Below are positions 35,496 through 43,433 of a stretch of DNA of 64,000 bases, piece after piece. Every line of letters starts with the position of its first letter. Position 1 is the stretch's first letter. Below the pieces are notes generated by a model. That model had not been told where the DNA came from, did no database searches, and worked only from the letters and a program-made list of their open reading frames with translations. Both the position numbers and the translations under genes were made by a program. The stretch is from Bacillota bacterium (GTDB lineage Bacteria > Bacillota > Limnochordia > Limnochordales > ZCTH02-B6): NCBI GenBank assembly GCA_017577945.1, contig PKQS01000008.1:296719-360718 (forward strand), written 5' to 3'.

Positions 35496-36509
35496 TTAGT
35501 CCACGACGGCCGGCTCCGTGACGATGACGCGAGGATACGAGAAGCCGGACGTGCGGCGATCCGGGTCGGGGGCTTCGATCCGCACTTCCACTCCCAGCGG
35601 CAGCGTCAGCCGTCCCGGGCCGTGGCCGGCCGCCAGGCCCGCCACCGCCGGTTTGCCCAGCGGCGCGATGATGTCTTCCAGCACTTGCGCGAGGGTCAGC
35701 GACGGCCGTCCAGGCTCGGGCTCGCAGTCGACCCATTCGGCGATGAGAAAGCCTGCGACGTCGTCCAGCTTTCCCGCCAGCTTCAGCTGCGTCAGCATCC
35801 GGTCGATGCGGTACGGCGCTTCGCCCACGTCTTCAATGAGAAGGATTTTGCCCGCCGTGTCGACTTCGTACGGCGTGCCCAGCGTTGCCGCCAGCAGCGA
35901 CAAGTTGCCTCCGGCCAGCCGGCCGGATGCCGAACCGGGAACGACGGTGTAAAGCGGCTGCGGTTGCCACGGCGCGCGGGCAGGCAGCTCGCCCAGGGGT
36001 TCCGCGCGCGTGACGGCCTGGACAAACCATTCCCAGGAGAAGGCGACCGCTCGCGGGTTGGCGTCGGCCCGCGGCGCCAAGTCCCAGCCCATCAAGCCGT
36101 GAAACGTCACCAGCCCCGTTCGCCGTCCGATGGCCGCATGCAGCGCGGTGATGTCGCTGTAACCCACGAAAATCTTGGGATGGCGGGCGATGAGGTCATA
36201 GTCCAGCAAATCGAGAAGGCGCGGCGAGCCGTAGCCGCCCCCAAGGCAGAGGATGGCGTCGACGGCCGGATCGGCGAACGCCTCCAGCAGGTCCTGCGCC
36301 CGGTCCTCGTCCCGCCCGGCCAAGTATCCCCGGGCGTCGTACGCGTGCGGCGCGACCACGGTGCGAAATCCCGCGGCGTGCAGGCGCCGCCGCACCCGCT
36401 CGACAATTTGCCTGGGCGTCTCGCCGTTGCGGTAGATGGGCGAGGCGGGCGCCACGAGAGCCACCGTGCCTCCGGGCTTCAGCCTGCGGGGCAGGATGCG
36501 CCGTGTCAC
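35496..36509 (-). CDS. LD-carboxypeptidase (peptidase family S66)
   Basis: A 337-residue protein. The nucleophile is Ser118 in FVGYSDITAL; the charge-relay Glu and His are in LLIEDVGEAP and AGHGPGRL. The family cuts L-D peptide bonds in recycled murein tetrapeptides (LdcA) or in microcin C7 (MccF). The GTG at 36509 follows GGGGGTGA and is preferred over a start 81 bases earlier, inside the neighbour. It follows the HTH/ImmA-like gene with 22 bp between, so probably one operon. Confidence 0.87.
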   Translation of the reverse strand: MTRRILPRRLKPGGTVALVAPASPIYRNGETPRQIVERVRRRLHAAGFRTVVAPHAYDARGYLAGRDEDRAQDLLEAFADPAVDAILCLGGGYGSPRLLDLLDYDLIARHPKIFVGYSDITALHAAIGRRTGLVTFHGLMGWDLAPRADANPRAVAFSWEWFVQAVTRAEPLGELPARAPWQPQPLYTVVPGSASGRLAGGNLSLLAATLGTPYEVDTAGKILLIEDVGEAPYRIDRMLTQLKLAGKLDDVAGFLIAEWVDCEPEPGRPSLTLAQVLEDIIAPLGKPAVAGLAAGHGPGRLTLPLGVEVRIEAPDPDRRTSGFSYPRVIVTEPAVVD

Positions 36510-36531
36510 GTGCTCACCCCCGGCTACGTTC

Positions 36532-37743
36532 TCACTCCTCCAGGGCAGAAAGGGCGGAACAGGGCGCCGGCGGCTGGTTGGGCAGGCCACGCTCGGCGAA
36601 GCGCCGGAAGACTTCCGGCGGCATTTCCGTCAGCTGCGCCGCTTGGTCCAGTGGAAGCAGCCCCCGGCGATACGCCTGCGCCGCCAGAAGGCGGAACCGC
36701 CCCCGCTGCCGGTATACGGTCCACTCCTCGTGCGCGTCCCGCATTGCCAAAGCCCAGTCCAGCTCTTCCCAGCGTCCCGCCGCGTGTTGCCGCTCCAGCA
36801 GCTCTTGGCGGGCGTCGTCCGAGAGGTACCCCAGCCGGTGCAAGCGCTGCAGCAGCGCGGTAAACGTTACGCCCATCCGGAGCGCCAAATACACCAGCTC
36901 CGACTCGCCTACCGCGTCGTGGCCGCGCCAGCCGATCGCCCGCAACTCCGCTTCCACCAGCTCCCTCGGCATGAGAAACGCCAGCGCGAAAGCGTTGGCC
37001 CGCCGTTCTGCGGGCCGGCGGTCCGCCAAGAAATTGTTGTAATCGACAATGTCTGAGTCTTTGTCAAACAGCAAGTGCGCGTATGCGTGGGCGGCGGTGA
37101 AGTTGAGCCAGGTCGGGGGAAAGAGGGCGTTGGCCACGTTGACGAACAGCGCGTGGCCGAAGTCCCTGCGGTAGAGGGTAGCGGCGGACAGATGCGGCGC
37201 GTCGGGCCGGCTCGCCACGAAGACCTTCACGCTTTGGCGCTCCAGCAGCTCCGGCAGGCACAAAACGGGCGCCTGGCCCAGTCCGAGGCGGTTGCGCTCC
37301 TGCGCGGCGGCCAGCTCTCCTTGCTCCTCCGGGTCATCGCTCAGCTCCTCGGGCACGTAGCGCACCGTCAGTCCCTTGGGGTGCGCGCCCACGAGCCGCT
37401 CGAGATATGCGTAGTCGCGGCAATGCACGACAAAAGCTTGCAGTGCGGCCCGTACCGCCGGCCGCAAGTCGGGCGTTCGGCCGGGCCCGTCGGCGACCGG
37501 CTCTTCCAGGCCGGGAAAATACACCCCTTCCGCCCGGGCCGTGGGGTCCTGCTCGTCGTCCAGAAGGCTGGCCACCGACACCCGGTACAGCTTGGCGAAA
37601 CGAATGAGCTCCAGGCCGTTGACGGGCCGCTTTCCCGCCTCGATTTGCGAGATGGTGGGACGGCTCATGTTGAGCCTACGCGCCACGGCCTCCTGTGTGA
37701 GGCCGGCGTTTTCTCTTGCGCGGCGCAACCTGGCGCCGACCAC
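36532..37743 (-). CDS. XRE-family regulator with ImmA/IrrE-like domain lacking the catalytic Glu
   Basis: A 403-residue protein. Residues 1-60 are a lambda-repressor-like HTH (LTQEAVARRLNMSRPTISQIEAG). Residues 150-320 match the ImmA/IrrE (DUF955) metallopeptidase domain that in related proteins cuts a repressor. The zinc motif HExxH is HAYAH (219-223): both His are present but Glu is Ala220; the third ligand region (AERRANAFALAFLMP, Glu246) is intact. It may be a metal-binding sensor without proteolysis. It overlaps the upstream JAB-domain gene by 68 bp. Confidence 0.82.
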   Translation of the reverse strand: MVGARLRRARENAGLTQEAVARRLNMSRPTISQIEAGKRPVNGLELIRFAKLYRVSVASLLDDEQDPTARAEGVYFPGLEEPVADGPGRTPDLRPAVRAALQAFVVHCRDYAYLERLVGAHPKGLTVRYVPEELSDDPEEQGELAAAQERNRLGLGQAPVLCLPELLERQSVKVFVASRPDAPHLSAATLYRRDFGHALFVNVANALFPPTWLNFTAAHAYAHLLFDKDSDIVDYNNFLADRRPAERRANAFALAFLMPRELVEAELRAIGWRGHDAVGESELVYLALRMGVTFTALLQRLHRLGYLSDDARQELLERQHAAGRWEELDWALAMRDAHEEWTVYRQRGRFRLLAAQAYRRGLLPLDQAAQLTEMPPEVFRRFAERGLPNQPPAPCSALSALEE

Positions 37744-38497
37744 CTTCCACGTAAGTACGGGCGTTCACCGACCCTTCCGTGATTTGCAGGCGCCGCCGGA
37801 TTTCCTCCGGACTCCACTCGCGCCAGTTTGGGCAGCGGATCAGCTCAAACACCCGAACGCCGCTGGTCCAAACCGTGCCGGCGTCGGCGTACGCCGGCAC
37901 CACGATGCTGAGAAAGCCCGGCTCCAGCGAAAACGGGTAGCGCCCGTCCCAGCGGGAGTGAAAGACGGGTCCCAAGTGCGAATGCACTTGCGCCACGATA
38001 CTGGCCTGCGCGGGGAGCATCCGCTCGATGCGCCGGTTTTCCTCGGCCGAAATCTCGACCCGCGACGAGGTGGCCACGAGGAAGCGGGGGCGCATGACGG
38101 CGATGATTTTCCAGCGGTCGTCTTCCCACACCCCCGCCCAGTAGCACACCGTTTCCACGCCGTACGTGGCCGCCTTGCGCAACGCCCGGCTCGTCTGCTC
38201 CAGGATGGGACGCGCAACCTCCAGCACCGTCTCGCCCCGCAACGACGTGGGCCAGTTGACGACGATGACATCCTCCGGCTGCAGGCCGAGCTGTGCCGGC
38301 GTGCGGTCCAAGTCGAGCAGCTGCCGCGACGTGCCGACGGACGCCACGAAAGAGCGAGGCACGGCGCCAAATTGCAGCCAGAGGAAGTCCCGGAGCTGCG
38401 GCCCCAGGGGAGCGCAGGCTTCCAGCGGCTCGGAGTAGACTCGACGCGACCCTTGGGGGCGAATCTGGAAAGCGCACTGTCCAATCGAAGACTTCAA
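37676..38497 (-). CDS. Ubiquitin-like/JAB (JAMM) metalloprotease fusion, 5' end possibly frameshifted
   Basis: A 273-residue frame. Residues about 10-82 look like a beta-grasp ubiquitin-like domain ending DRTPAQLGLQPEDVIVV. Residues 105-240 are a JAB/MPN domain with a candidate JAMM site Glu115, His172-Ser-His174, Ser181, Asp184, and the prokaryotic-JAB strand GFLSIVVP. This frame starts at a TTG 11 bases from AAGGAG. Two ATGs (38507, 38504) closer to that site open another frame (MMQIEVFDWTVRF); loss of one base in the G5 run at 38455-38459 would join them. The tail is strongly basic. Confidence 0.65.
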   Translation of the reverse strand: MKSSIGQCAFQIRPQGSRRVYSEPLEACAPLGPQLRDFLWLQFGAVPRSFVASVGTSRQLLDLDRTPAQLGLQPEDVIVVNWPTSLRGETVLEVARPILEQTSRALRKAATYGVETVCYWAGVWEDDRWKIIAVMRPRFLVATSSRVEISAEENRRIERMLPAQASIVAQVHSHLGPVFHSRWDGRYPFSLEPGFLSIVVPAYADAGTVWTSGVRVFELIRCPNWREWSPEEIRRRLQITEGSVNARTYVEGGRRQVAPRKRKRRPHTGGRGA

Positions 38498-38697
38498 TTT
38501 GCATCATTCTCCTTAATTCCTTCCTTCCCCCAATTGTCGCGACTATCGCGCAGGGACGTGACGACTCGCGTCGAATAGTCCACCTCGAAGCCGAGACCGG
38601 GAGTCCGAAGGAATCTTGGTGCTGCTCGCGACACGGCCCCTCACCACCTAACCGCGTCGCCAGCAGTTGCGCCCTTTGGCTCCTGGCGCTCGGCTTC

Positions 38698-38727
38698 AGT
38701 CTATCATCGGAAGGAAATTAGTGTCAA
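38698..38727 (-). promoter_or_regulatory. Promoter of the JAB/HTH operon
   Basis: On the minus strand TTGACA, 18 bases, TAGACT. A perfect -35. Confidence 0.75.
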
Positions 38728-38763
38728 TCTTTCTTACATTAGAAGAAATAATACCGGAGCAAT

Positions 38764-38780
38764 TGTAAGGAAACGTTACA
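38764..38780. promoter_or_regulatory. TnrA/GlnR-type operator
   Basis: TGTAAGGAAACGTTACA matches the 17-bp Bacillus TnrA/GlnR consensus TGTNA-N7-TNACA exactly, with flanking T and A extending the symmetry. It lies 220 bp upstream of the NMT1-type ABC transporter gene. These regulators respond to glutamine and nitrogen status. Confidence 0.65.
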
Positions 38781-38898
38781 ACGCCCCTACGAATAGAACA
38801 AGTCGGTGAGATGCGACTTTGTCCGGGGTGCGAATGTCCCGGCGCGGCGGCAGGAATTTCGGCCCGAAGGGTGAAATACCTTTCTCTCGGGTTAATAG

Positions 38899-38930
38899 GA
38901 CAAATGTCACACACGGCGCGGACAATTGTC
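38899..38930. promoter_or_regulatory. Paired palindromic sites
   Basis: GACAAATGTC (38899-38908) and GACAATTGTC (38921-38930) are palindromes 22 bp apart centre to centre, two helical turns. They lie about 70-100 bp before the transporter start and suit cooperative binding by a dimeric regulator, possibly the HTH protein encoded nearby. Confidence 0.55.
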
Positions 38931-38999
38931 GCTGCGCGTAGACCGGAGTTGGCTGCGCACCGTCGGATGCGTCTGCTTGCATAGGGAGGGAAAGAAGGG

Positions 39000-40022
39000 A
39001 TGCAAGGCGTGTTCCGAGTGTATGGCGGTCGGAACGCGGCGGCTTTTCTTGGGACGTTGGTAGCGTTGGTGATGCTGGCCGGCCTTGGGTTTTCGCCGGT
39101 CGTTTCGGCCCAGCCGGCCGGCGTGGTGCGTGTCGGGCTGCAGGCTTCGGGCACCTTCAGCTGGGTGCTGCACGCCATCGAGTATTTCGGCATCGACCAG
39201 GAACTTGGCCTGCGCATCGAGGCGAGGACGTTCGCCACCAAGGAAGCGACCGAGCTGGCGCTGATGGCGGGCGAAGTCGACGTTACGGTGGATGATTTCG
39301 TCAACGTCGTCTTGATGAGGTCTCGGGGCATTCCGGTGCGGGCCGTGTACCCGTATTCGCTGGCGCTGGGCGGCTTAATCGTTCGCGCCGACAGCGACAT
39401 CCAGTCCGTTGCCGACCTGCGCGGCAAAGTCATCGCGGCCGCCAGCCTGTCCGACAAGAGCCTGCTCGTCTTGCGGGTGTTGGCCGCCAGCCGCTACGGC
39501 TTTGACCCGCAGTTCGACAGCGAAACCATCGCTGCGGCGGCGCCGCTGATGATGGAACTGGCGCGGCGCGGGGAAGTGGACGCCGTGCTGCCGTTCTGGC
39601 ACTTCGCCGCGCGCATGGTGGCCAGCGGCGAGTTCCGGGAAATCGCCACGGTGCACGGCATGCTGGATGAGCTGGGCCTGAGCTCCGACCTGCCCAATCT
39701 GCTCATTATCGCCCGCGACGACTTGGATCGAGCGACGCTGGCCGCATTCCTGCGAGCCGTCGACCTGGCTTCAGAGCGGATGCGGCATGACGACGGCATC
39801 TGGGCTTCCATCCTGGCCGAGGGGCTGTATTCGCTGCCGGACGAGTCGCTGATGCCGAGCGTGCGTGCGCGCTGGGAAGCTTCCTTGCCGCGCCAGTGGA
39901 ACGACGACATCGTCCGCGGCTTGGTGGAGCTGGTCGAACAGATGGTGGCCGTGGCGGGCGCCGACGTGGTCGGCACGGACCGGCTCGACGCGGACGCTTT
40001 CAGCACGGAGTTTGCGTTTTGA
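39000..40022 (+). CDS. ABC transporter substrate-binding protein, NMT1/TauA type
   Basis: A 340-residue exported protein with a signal peptide (TLVALVMLAGLGFSPVVSA). The fold family is that of nitrate/sulfonate/taurine and thiamine-precursor binding proteins (GLQASGTFSWVLHAIEYFGI; VADLRGKVIAAAS). The start has GGGAGGG and AAGAAGGG upstream. It is the first gene of a run of nine plus-strand genes (39000-46970). The ligand is unknown; neighbours suggest a link with alcohol oxidation, the upstream operator with nitrogen supply. Confidence 0.85.
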   Translation: MQGVFRVYGGRNAAAFLGTLVALVMLAGLGFSPVVSAQPAGVVRVGLQASGTFSWVLHAIEYFGIDQELGLRIEARTFATKEATELALMAGEVDVTVDDFVNVVLMRSRGIPVRAVYPYSLALGGLIVRADSDIQSVADLRGKVIAAASLSDKSLLVLRVLAASRYGFDPQFDSETIAAAAPLMMELARRGEVDAVLPFWHFAARMVASGEFREIATVHGMLDELGLSSDLPNLLIIARDDLDRATLAAFLRAVDLASERMRHDDGIWASILAEGLYSLPDESLMPSVRARWEASLPRQWNDDIVRGLVELVEQMVAVAGADVVGTDRLDADAFSTEFAF

Positions 40023-40023
40023 C

Positions 40024-40827
40024 ATGCGGACCGGACGGCGCATCGCGGCCGGGAAAGACGTTTGGCTTGCAATCGTATCCGTTTTGTCCATCGCGGCCGT
40101 CTGGATGCTGGTGTCCCACGTGCTTTCGCCCGCCGTCTTTCCCGGCCCAAAGGAAACGCTCCAGTTTCTCTGGCAAGAGTGGCAGCGGGGGCGGCTTTGG
40201 CGGCACGTCTCCGTCACGATGGAGCGGGTCCTGCTCTCGTTCGCCATTTCGATGACCGCCGGCGTCATCGCCGGCATCTTGATGGGCACGCTGCGCTGGG
40301 CGGAGCGGCTGGGCAGCGCATGGCTGCTGACGGGACTGTCCATTCCGCGCGTGGTGCCTATCGTGGTGGCGTACATCCTCATCGGGCTCAACGACACGGC
40401 GGCGGTCGTGGCCATCGTGCTGGTCGTGGCGCCGAGCGTGGTGACGCAAATTCAAGAGGGCGCGCGGGCGCTGGACCAAAAGCTCATCCAAATGGCGCAT
40501 GCGTTTCGCCTGTCGCGCTGGGCGCTCCTGCGCCACGTCGTCGCCCCGCAGCTGTTTCCATACATCGCCGGCACCGCGCGCAGCGCCATGTCGCTGGCCT
40601 GGAAGATGGTGGTGTTCGCCGAGCTGGTGGGACGCAGCAGCGGCGTGGGATACCAGATCTCGTTTTTCTTTCAAATGTTTGACATGCGCGGCATCCTGGC
40701 GTACGGGCTGGTCATGGTCGTCATCTTGGCGGCCATCGACCGCCTGATGATGCGGGCCTGGGACTGGTACGCCTTCCGCTGGCGCTCCCGCCAGGCGGTT
40801 TGGACAGGGCAAGTGGGCGTTTCATGA
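40024..40827 (+). CDS. ABC transporter permease, NMT1/Tau type
   Basis: A 267-residue SsuC/TauC-like permease with about six helices and the EAA loop MAHAFRLSRWALLRHVVAPQ (20 residues). It starts one base after the binding-protein stop and ends in ATGA overlap with the ATPase gene. Confidence 0.88.
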   Translation: MRTGRRIAAGKDVWLAIVSVLSIAAVWMLVSHVLSPAVFPGPKETLQFLWQEWQRGRLWRHVSVTMERVLLSFAISMTAGVIAGILMGTLRWAERLGSAWLLTGLSIPRVVPIVVAYILIGLNDTAAVVAIVLVVAPSVVTQIQEGARALDQKLIQMAHAFRLSRWALLRHVVAPQLFPYIAGTARSAMSLAWKMVVFAELVGRSSGVGYQISFFFQMFDMRGILAYGLVMVVILAAIDRLMMRAWDWYAFRWRSRQAVWTGQVGVS

Positions 40828-41669
40828 ACAAGGGCGCTGGCATCATCGTTGCGGGCGTTTCGAAAACCTACCGAGCGGCGTCCGGCGGGGTGCCGAAACG
40901 GGCGCTGCAAGGGGTCAATCTGACCGTCGCACCGGGCGAGTTCGTGTCGCTGCTGGGGCCGTCGGGGTGCGGCAAGACGACGTTGCTCAACATTCTCAGT
41001 GGTCTCGATGCGGACTTTGAAGGGGAAGTCCGCTTCACCGCGAGCGCGGCGGGCGCGGGCCCGGAAGGCTCGGTTCCCTGGCCGTCGGGGCGGCCCGTCA
41101 TCGGCTACGTCTTTCAGGAAGCGCGCCTTTTGCCCTGGATGACGGTGCGCGACAACGTACGGCTGGTGCTGGGCCGGCGAGGCCGCACGGCGGAGGCGGC
41201 CAAGCGGGTAGACGACTGGCTGGCCCGGGTGGGGCTGCAAGGGTTCGGCGACTACTACCCGGGGCAGCTCTCCGTCGGCATGCAGCAACGGGTGGCGGTG
41301 GCCCGGGCGCTCATCATCGAGCCGGACGTGCTGGTGATGGACGAGCCGTTCAGCGCTCTGGACGAGTTGACGGCCCACCGCATGCGCGGCGCGCTGCTGC
41401 GCCTCTGGGAAGAGACCGGCTGCACGGTCGTCTTCGTCACGCACAATCCCGTGGAGGCCGTTTCCCTGGCCGATCGGGTGGTGGTGATGTCGCCCAGTCC
41501 GGGGCGCATCGTCGGCGAGCTGGACGTGTCGGCCGTCTTGCCGCGCCCGCGCAACCACGAGGATCCGGCCGTGTGGCAACTGTCGCGCCAAGCGCTGCGC
41601 CTGATGGCCGAAGCGGGCGCCAATCCGGTGCAGGCCGGCGCCGACGTGAAAGAGGGGTACGGCGGATGA
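40824..41669 (+). CDS. ABC transporter ATP-binding protein, NMT1/Tau type
   Basis: A 281-residue ATPase: Walker A GPSGCGKTT, signature LSVGMQQRVAVARAL, Walker B VLVMDEPFSALD, switch His in FVTHNPVEA. The ATG overlaps the permease stop (ATGA), and its own stop overlaps the next start (ATGA), so import and export cassettes are translated from one message. Confidence 0.9.
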   Translation: MNKGAGIIVAGVSKTYRAASGGVPKRALQGVNLTVAPGEFVSLLGPSGCGKTTLLNILSGLDADFEGEVRFTASAAGAGPEGSVPWPSGRPVIGYVFQEARLLPWMTVRDNVRLVLGRRGRTAEAAKRVDDWLARVGLQGFGDYYPGQLSVGMQQRVAVARALIIEPDVLVMDEPFSALDELTAHRMRGALLRLWEETGCTVVFVTHNPVEAVSLADRVVVMSPSPGRIVGELDVSAVLPRPRNHEDPAVWQLSRQALRLMAEAGANPVQAGADVKEGYGG

Positions 41670-42469
41670 TTGCCATCGAGTGCGAGGGCCTCGGGCACCG
41701 CTACGGGGACGTCGTGGCCTTGGACGACGTGTCGCTCCAGGTGCCGCAGGGTGAGCTGTTTGCGCTGCTGGGCCCGAACGGCGCGGGCAAGTCGACGATG
41801 GCCAATATCTTGATCACCCTGCTGCGGCCGGCGAAGGGGCAGGCGCGCGTTCTCGGCTTCGATGTCGTCAAGCAGGCGCAAGAGGTGCGGGCCCGCATCG
41901 GTGTCGTCTTTCAGGAGCCGGCGCTGGACGAGCGCCTCACGGTGCGGGAAAACCTGGAAGTGCACGCTGCGCTCTATCGTATCCCGCGCGCCCAAGTGGC
42001 AGAGCGGGTGCAACAGGCGCTGGAGTGGGCCGGGTTGACGGAGGCGGCGCGCCGGCCCGTGCGTGCGCTGTCGGGCGGCATGAAGCGGCGCCTGGAACTG
42101 ACGCGGGCGTTGATGCACGACCCGGAGGTGCTGTTCTTGGACGAGCCGACGGTGGGGCTGGATCCGCAGGCCCGCCGTCACTTGTGGGACCGCATCGCGG
42201 GCTTGCGCGGCCAAGGGATGACGGTTTTCATGACTACCCACTACCTGGAGGAGGCCGAAGCCAGCGACCGGGTGGCCATCATCGACCGAGGGCGGCTGGT
42301 CGCCTTCGGCGCACCGGCGGACGTAAAGCAGCGCACGCTGGGTACGACGGAGTGCAGCCTGGAGGACGTCTTCCTGGAGCTGACGGGGCGGCAGCTGCGG
42401 GACCAGGCCGCGACGCCGCGGGACCACTTGCTGAGGTTTGCGCGGCGAGGAGGGGAGGCGACGCGGTGA
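41666..42469 (+). CDS. ABC-2 exporter ATP-binding protein of the PQQ alcohol dehydrogenase cluster
   Basis: A 267-residue DrrA/CcmA-like ATPase (Walker A GPNGAGKST, signature LSGGMKRRLELTRAL, Walker B VLFLDEPTVGLDP). Short ATPases of this form, paired with an ABC-2 permease, a binding protein and a YVTN propeller, are the standing companions of PQQ-dependent alcohol dehydrogenases in proteobacteria (pedABC-like genes). The start and end overlap neighbours (ATGA, GTGA). Confidence 0.85.
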   Translation: MIAIECEGLGHRYGDVVALDDVSLQVPQGELFALLGPNGAGKSTMANILITLLRPAKGQARVLGFDVVKQAQEVRARIGVVFQEPALDERLTVRENLEVHAALYRIPRAQVAERVQQALEWAGLTEAARRPVRALSGGMKRRLELTRALMHDPEVLFLDEPTVGLDPQARRHLWDRIAGLRGQGMTVFMTTHYLEEAEASDRVAIIDRGRLVAFGAPADVKQRTLGTTECSLEDVFLELTGRQLRDQAATPRDHLLRFARRGGEATR

Positions 42470-43353
42470 GTGCGCAGCCGTCGTTGACGCGCGGCCCGGT
42501 GCTGGACTGGCGCGTTATCGGGATCATCTGGCGGCGCGAAATGCTCCGCTATTTTAGGGAGCGTTCCCAGCCTCTGGGCGGCTTGTCGCGCACGATTCTG
42601 TGGCTTGTCATCCTCGGCTTCGGCCTGGGCGCGTCGCTGCGGGAAATCGAAGGCTACACGTATGCCCAGTACATCCTGCCGGGCGTCGTGACGCTCAACG
42701 TCTTGTTCGCGTCGCTGCAATGCGCCATCGGCATCGTGTGGGACCGGGAAGTGGGCATCCTGCGGGAGGTGTTGGTGTCGCCGGCGCCCATGCTGTCGGT
42801 GGCGCTGGGCAAGCTGCTGGGCGGCGCCTCCATCTCCGTGATCCAAGGCTCCATTCCGCTGGCCTTCGCGCCCGTCGTCGGCGTGCCGCTGACGGTGACG
42901 CGGCTCCTCTTGGCGTGGCTCATCATTTTTTCCATGGGCCTGTTCGTGACGGCGCTGGGCGTCGTCATCGCCACCCGCATGAAGACGTTCGAAGGGTTCG
43001 GCACTATCTCCAACGGCATCATCCAGCCTCTGTACTTCTTGTCCGGCTCCATCTTCCCGCTGAAGGGCATCATCGGCGGCACGGGCTTCTTGGACATTCC
43101 CGACGCGCTGCGGGCCGAGCTGCGGCGCCTGGGCATTTTCGCCCTCGGCGGCGGCTGGGTCGTGCAGCTGCCCGTGTGGCTCCGGGTGCTGGTATACATG
43201 AACCCCGTCAGCTACTTGCTGGACTTGCTGCGGTACGCGTTGCTGGACTTCCAGCAGCTGCCGATGTGGGCCGATTTGCTGGTGGCGACGGTGCTGCCGC
43301 TGGTGATGCTGGTGCTGGCGACGGCGGCCATGAGCCGGATGCGGAAGACGTGA
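42466..43353 (+). CDS. ABC-2 type permease of the PQQ cluster
   Basis: A 295-residue membrane protein with six helices and the ABC-2 signature region (GGASISVIQGSIPLAFAPVV; IIQPLYFLSGSIFPL). The GTG at 42466 overlaps the ATPase stop as GTGA, behind AGGAGGGG. The substrate exported by the homologous systems is not established. Confidence 0.85.
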   Translation: MSAQPSLTRGPVLDWRVIGIIWRREMLRYFRERSQPLGGLSRTILWLVILGFGLGASLREIEGYTYAQYILPGVVTLNVLFASLQCAIGIVWDREVGILREVLVSPAPMLSVALGKLLGGASISVIQGSIPLAFAPVVGVPLTVTRLLLAWLIIFSMGLFVTALGVVIATRMKTFEGFGTISNGIIQPLYFLSGSIFPLKGIIGGTGFLDIPDALRAELRRLGIFALGGGWVVQLPVWLRVLVYMNPVSYLLDLLRYALLDFQQLPMWADLLVATVLPLVMLVLATAAMSRMRKT

Positions 43354-43433
43354 CGGTCCGCCCAGAGGCGGACTGGACGAGGTGCGCAAAACCGGCGCAC
43401 CATGCGCAAGGCGAAGCGAAAGAGGGGGTAGCG

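Larger units (their letters stand above)
38508..38999. other. 492-bp divergent regulatory region
   Basis: No gene seen. It separates the JAB/HTH operon (minus) from the ABC/PQQ operon (plus) and is AT-richer than its surroundings. It holds a consensus minus-strand promoter, a TnrA/GlnR-type site, two paired palindromes and a possible structured leader: TTTGTCC (38818-38824) can pair with GGACAAA (38898-38904). The minus-strand leader is about 190 bases long with no recognised element. Confidence 0.7.

Noticed and set aside
38810..38990. A TPP or ykkC/guanidine riboswitch before the NMT1-type transporter
   Set aside because: GGGGTGC is present but the CTGAGA and TAATGCCAGCGTAGG-type blocks of TPP are not, nor the ACGG/CCCGGGA blocks of ykkC.
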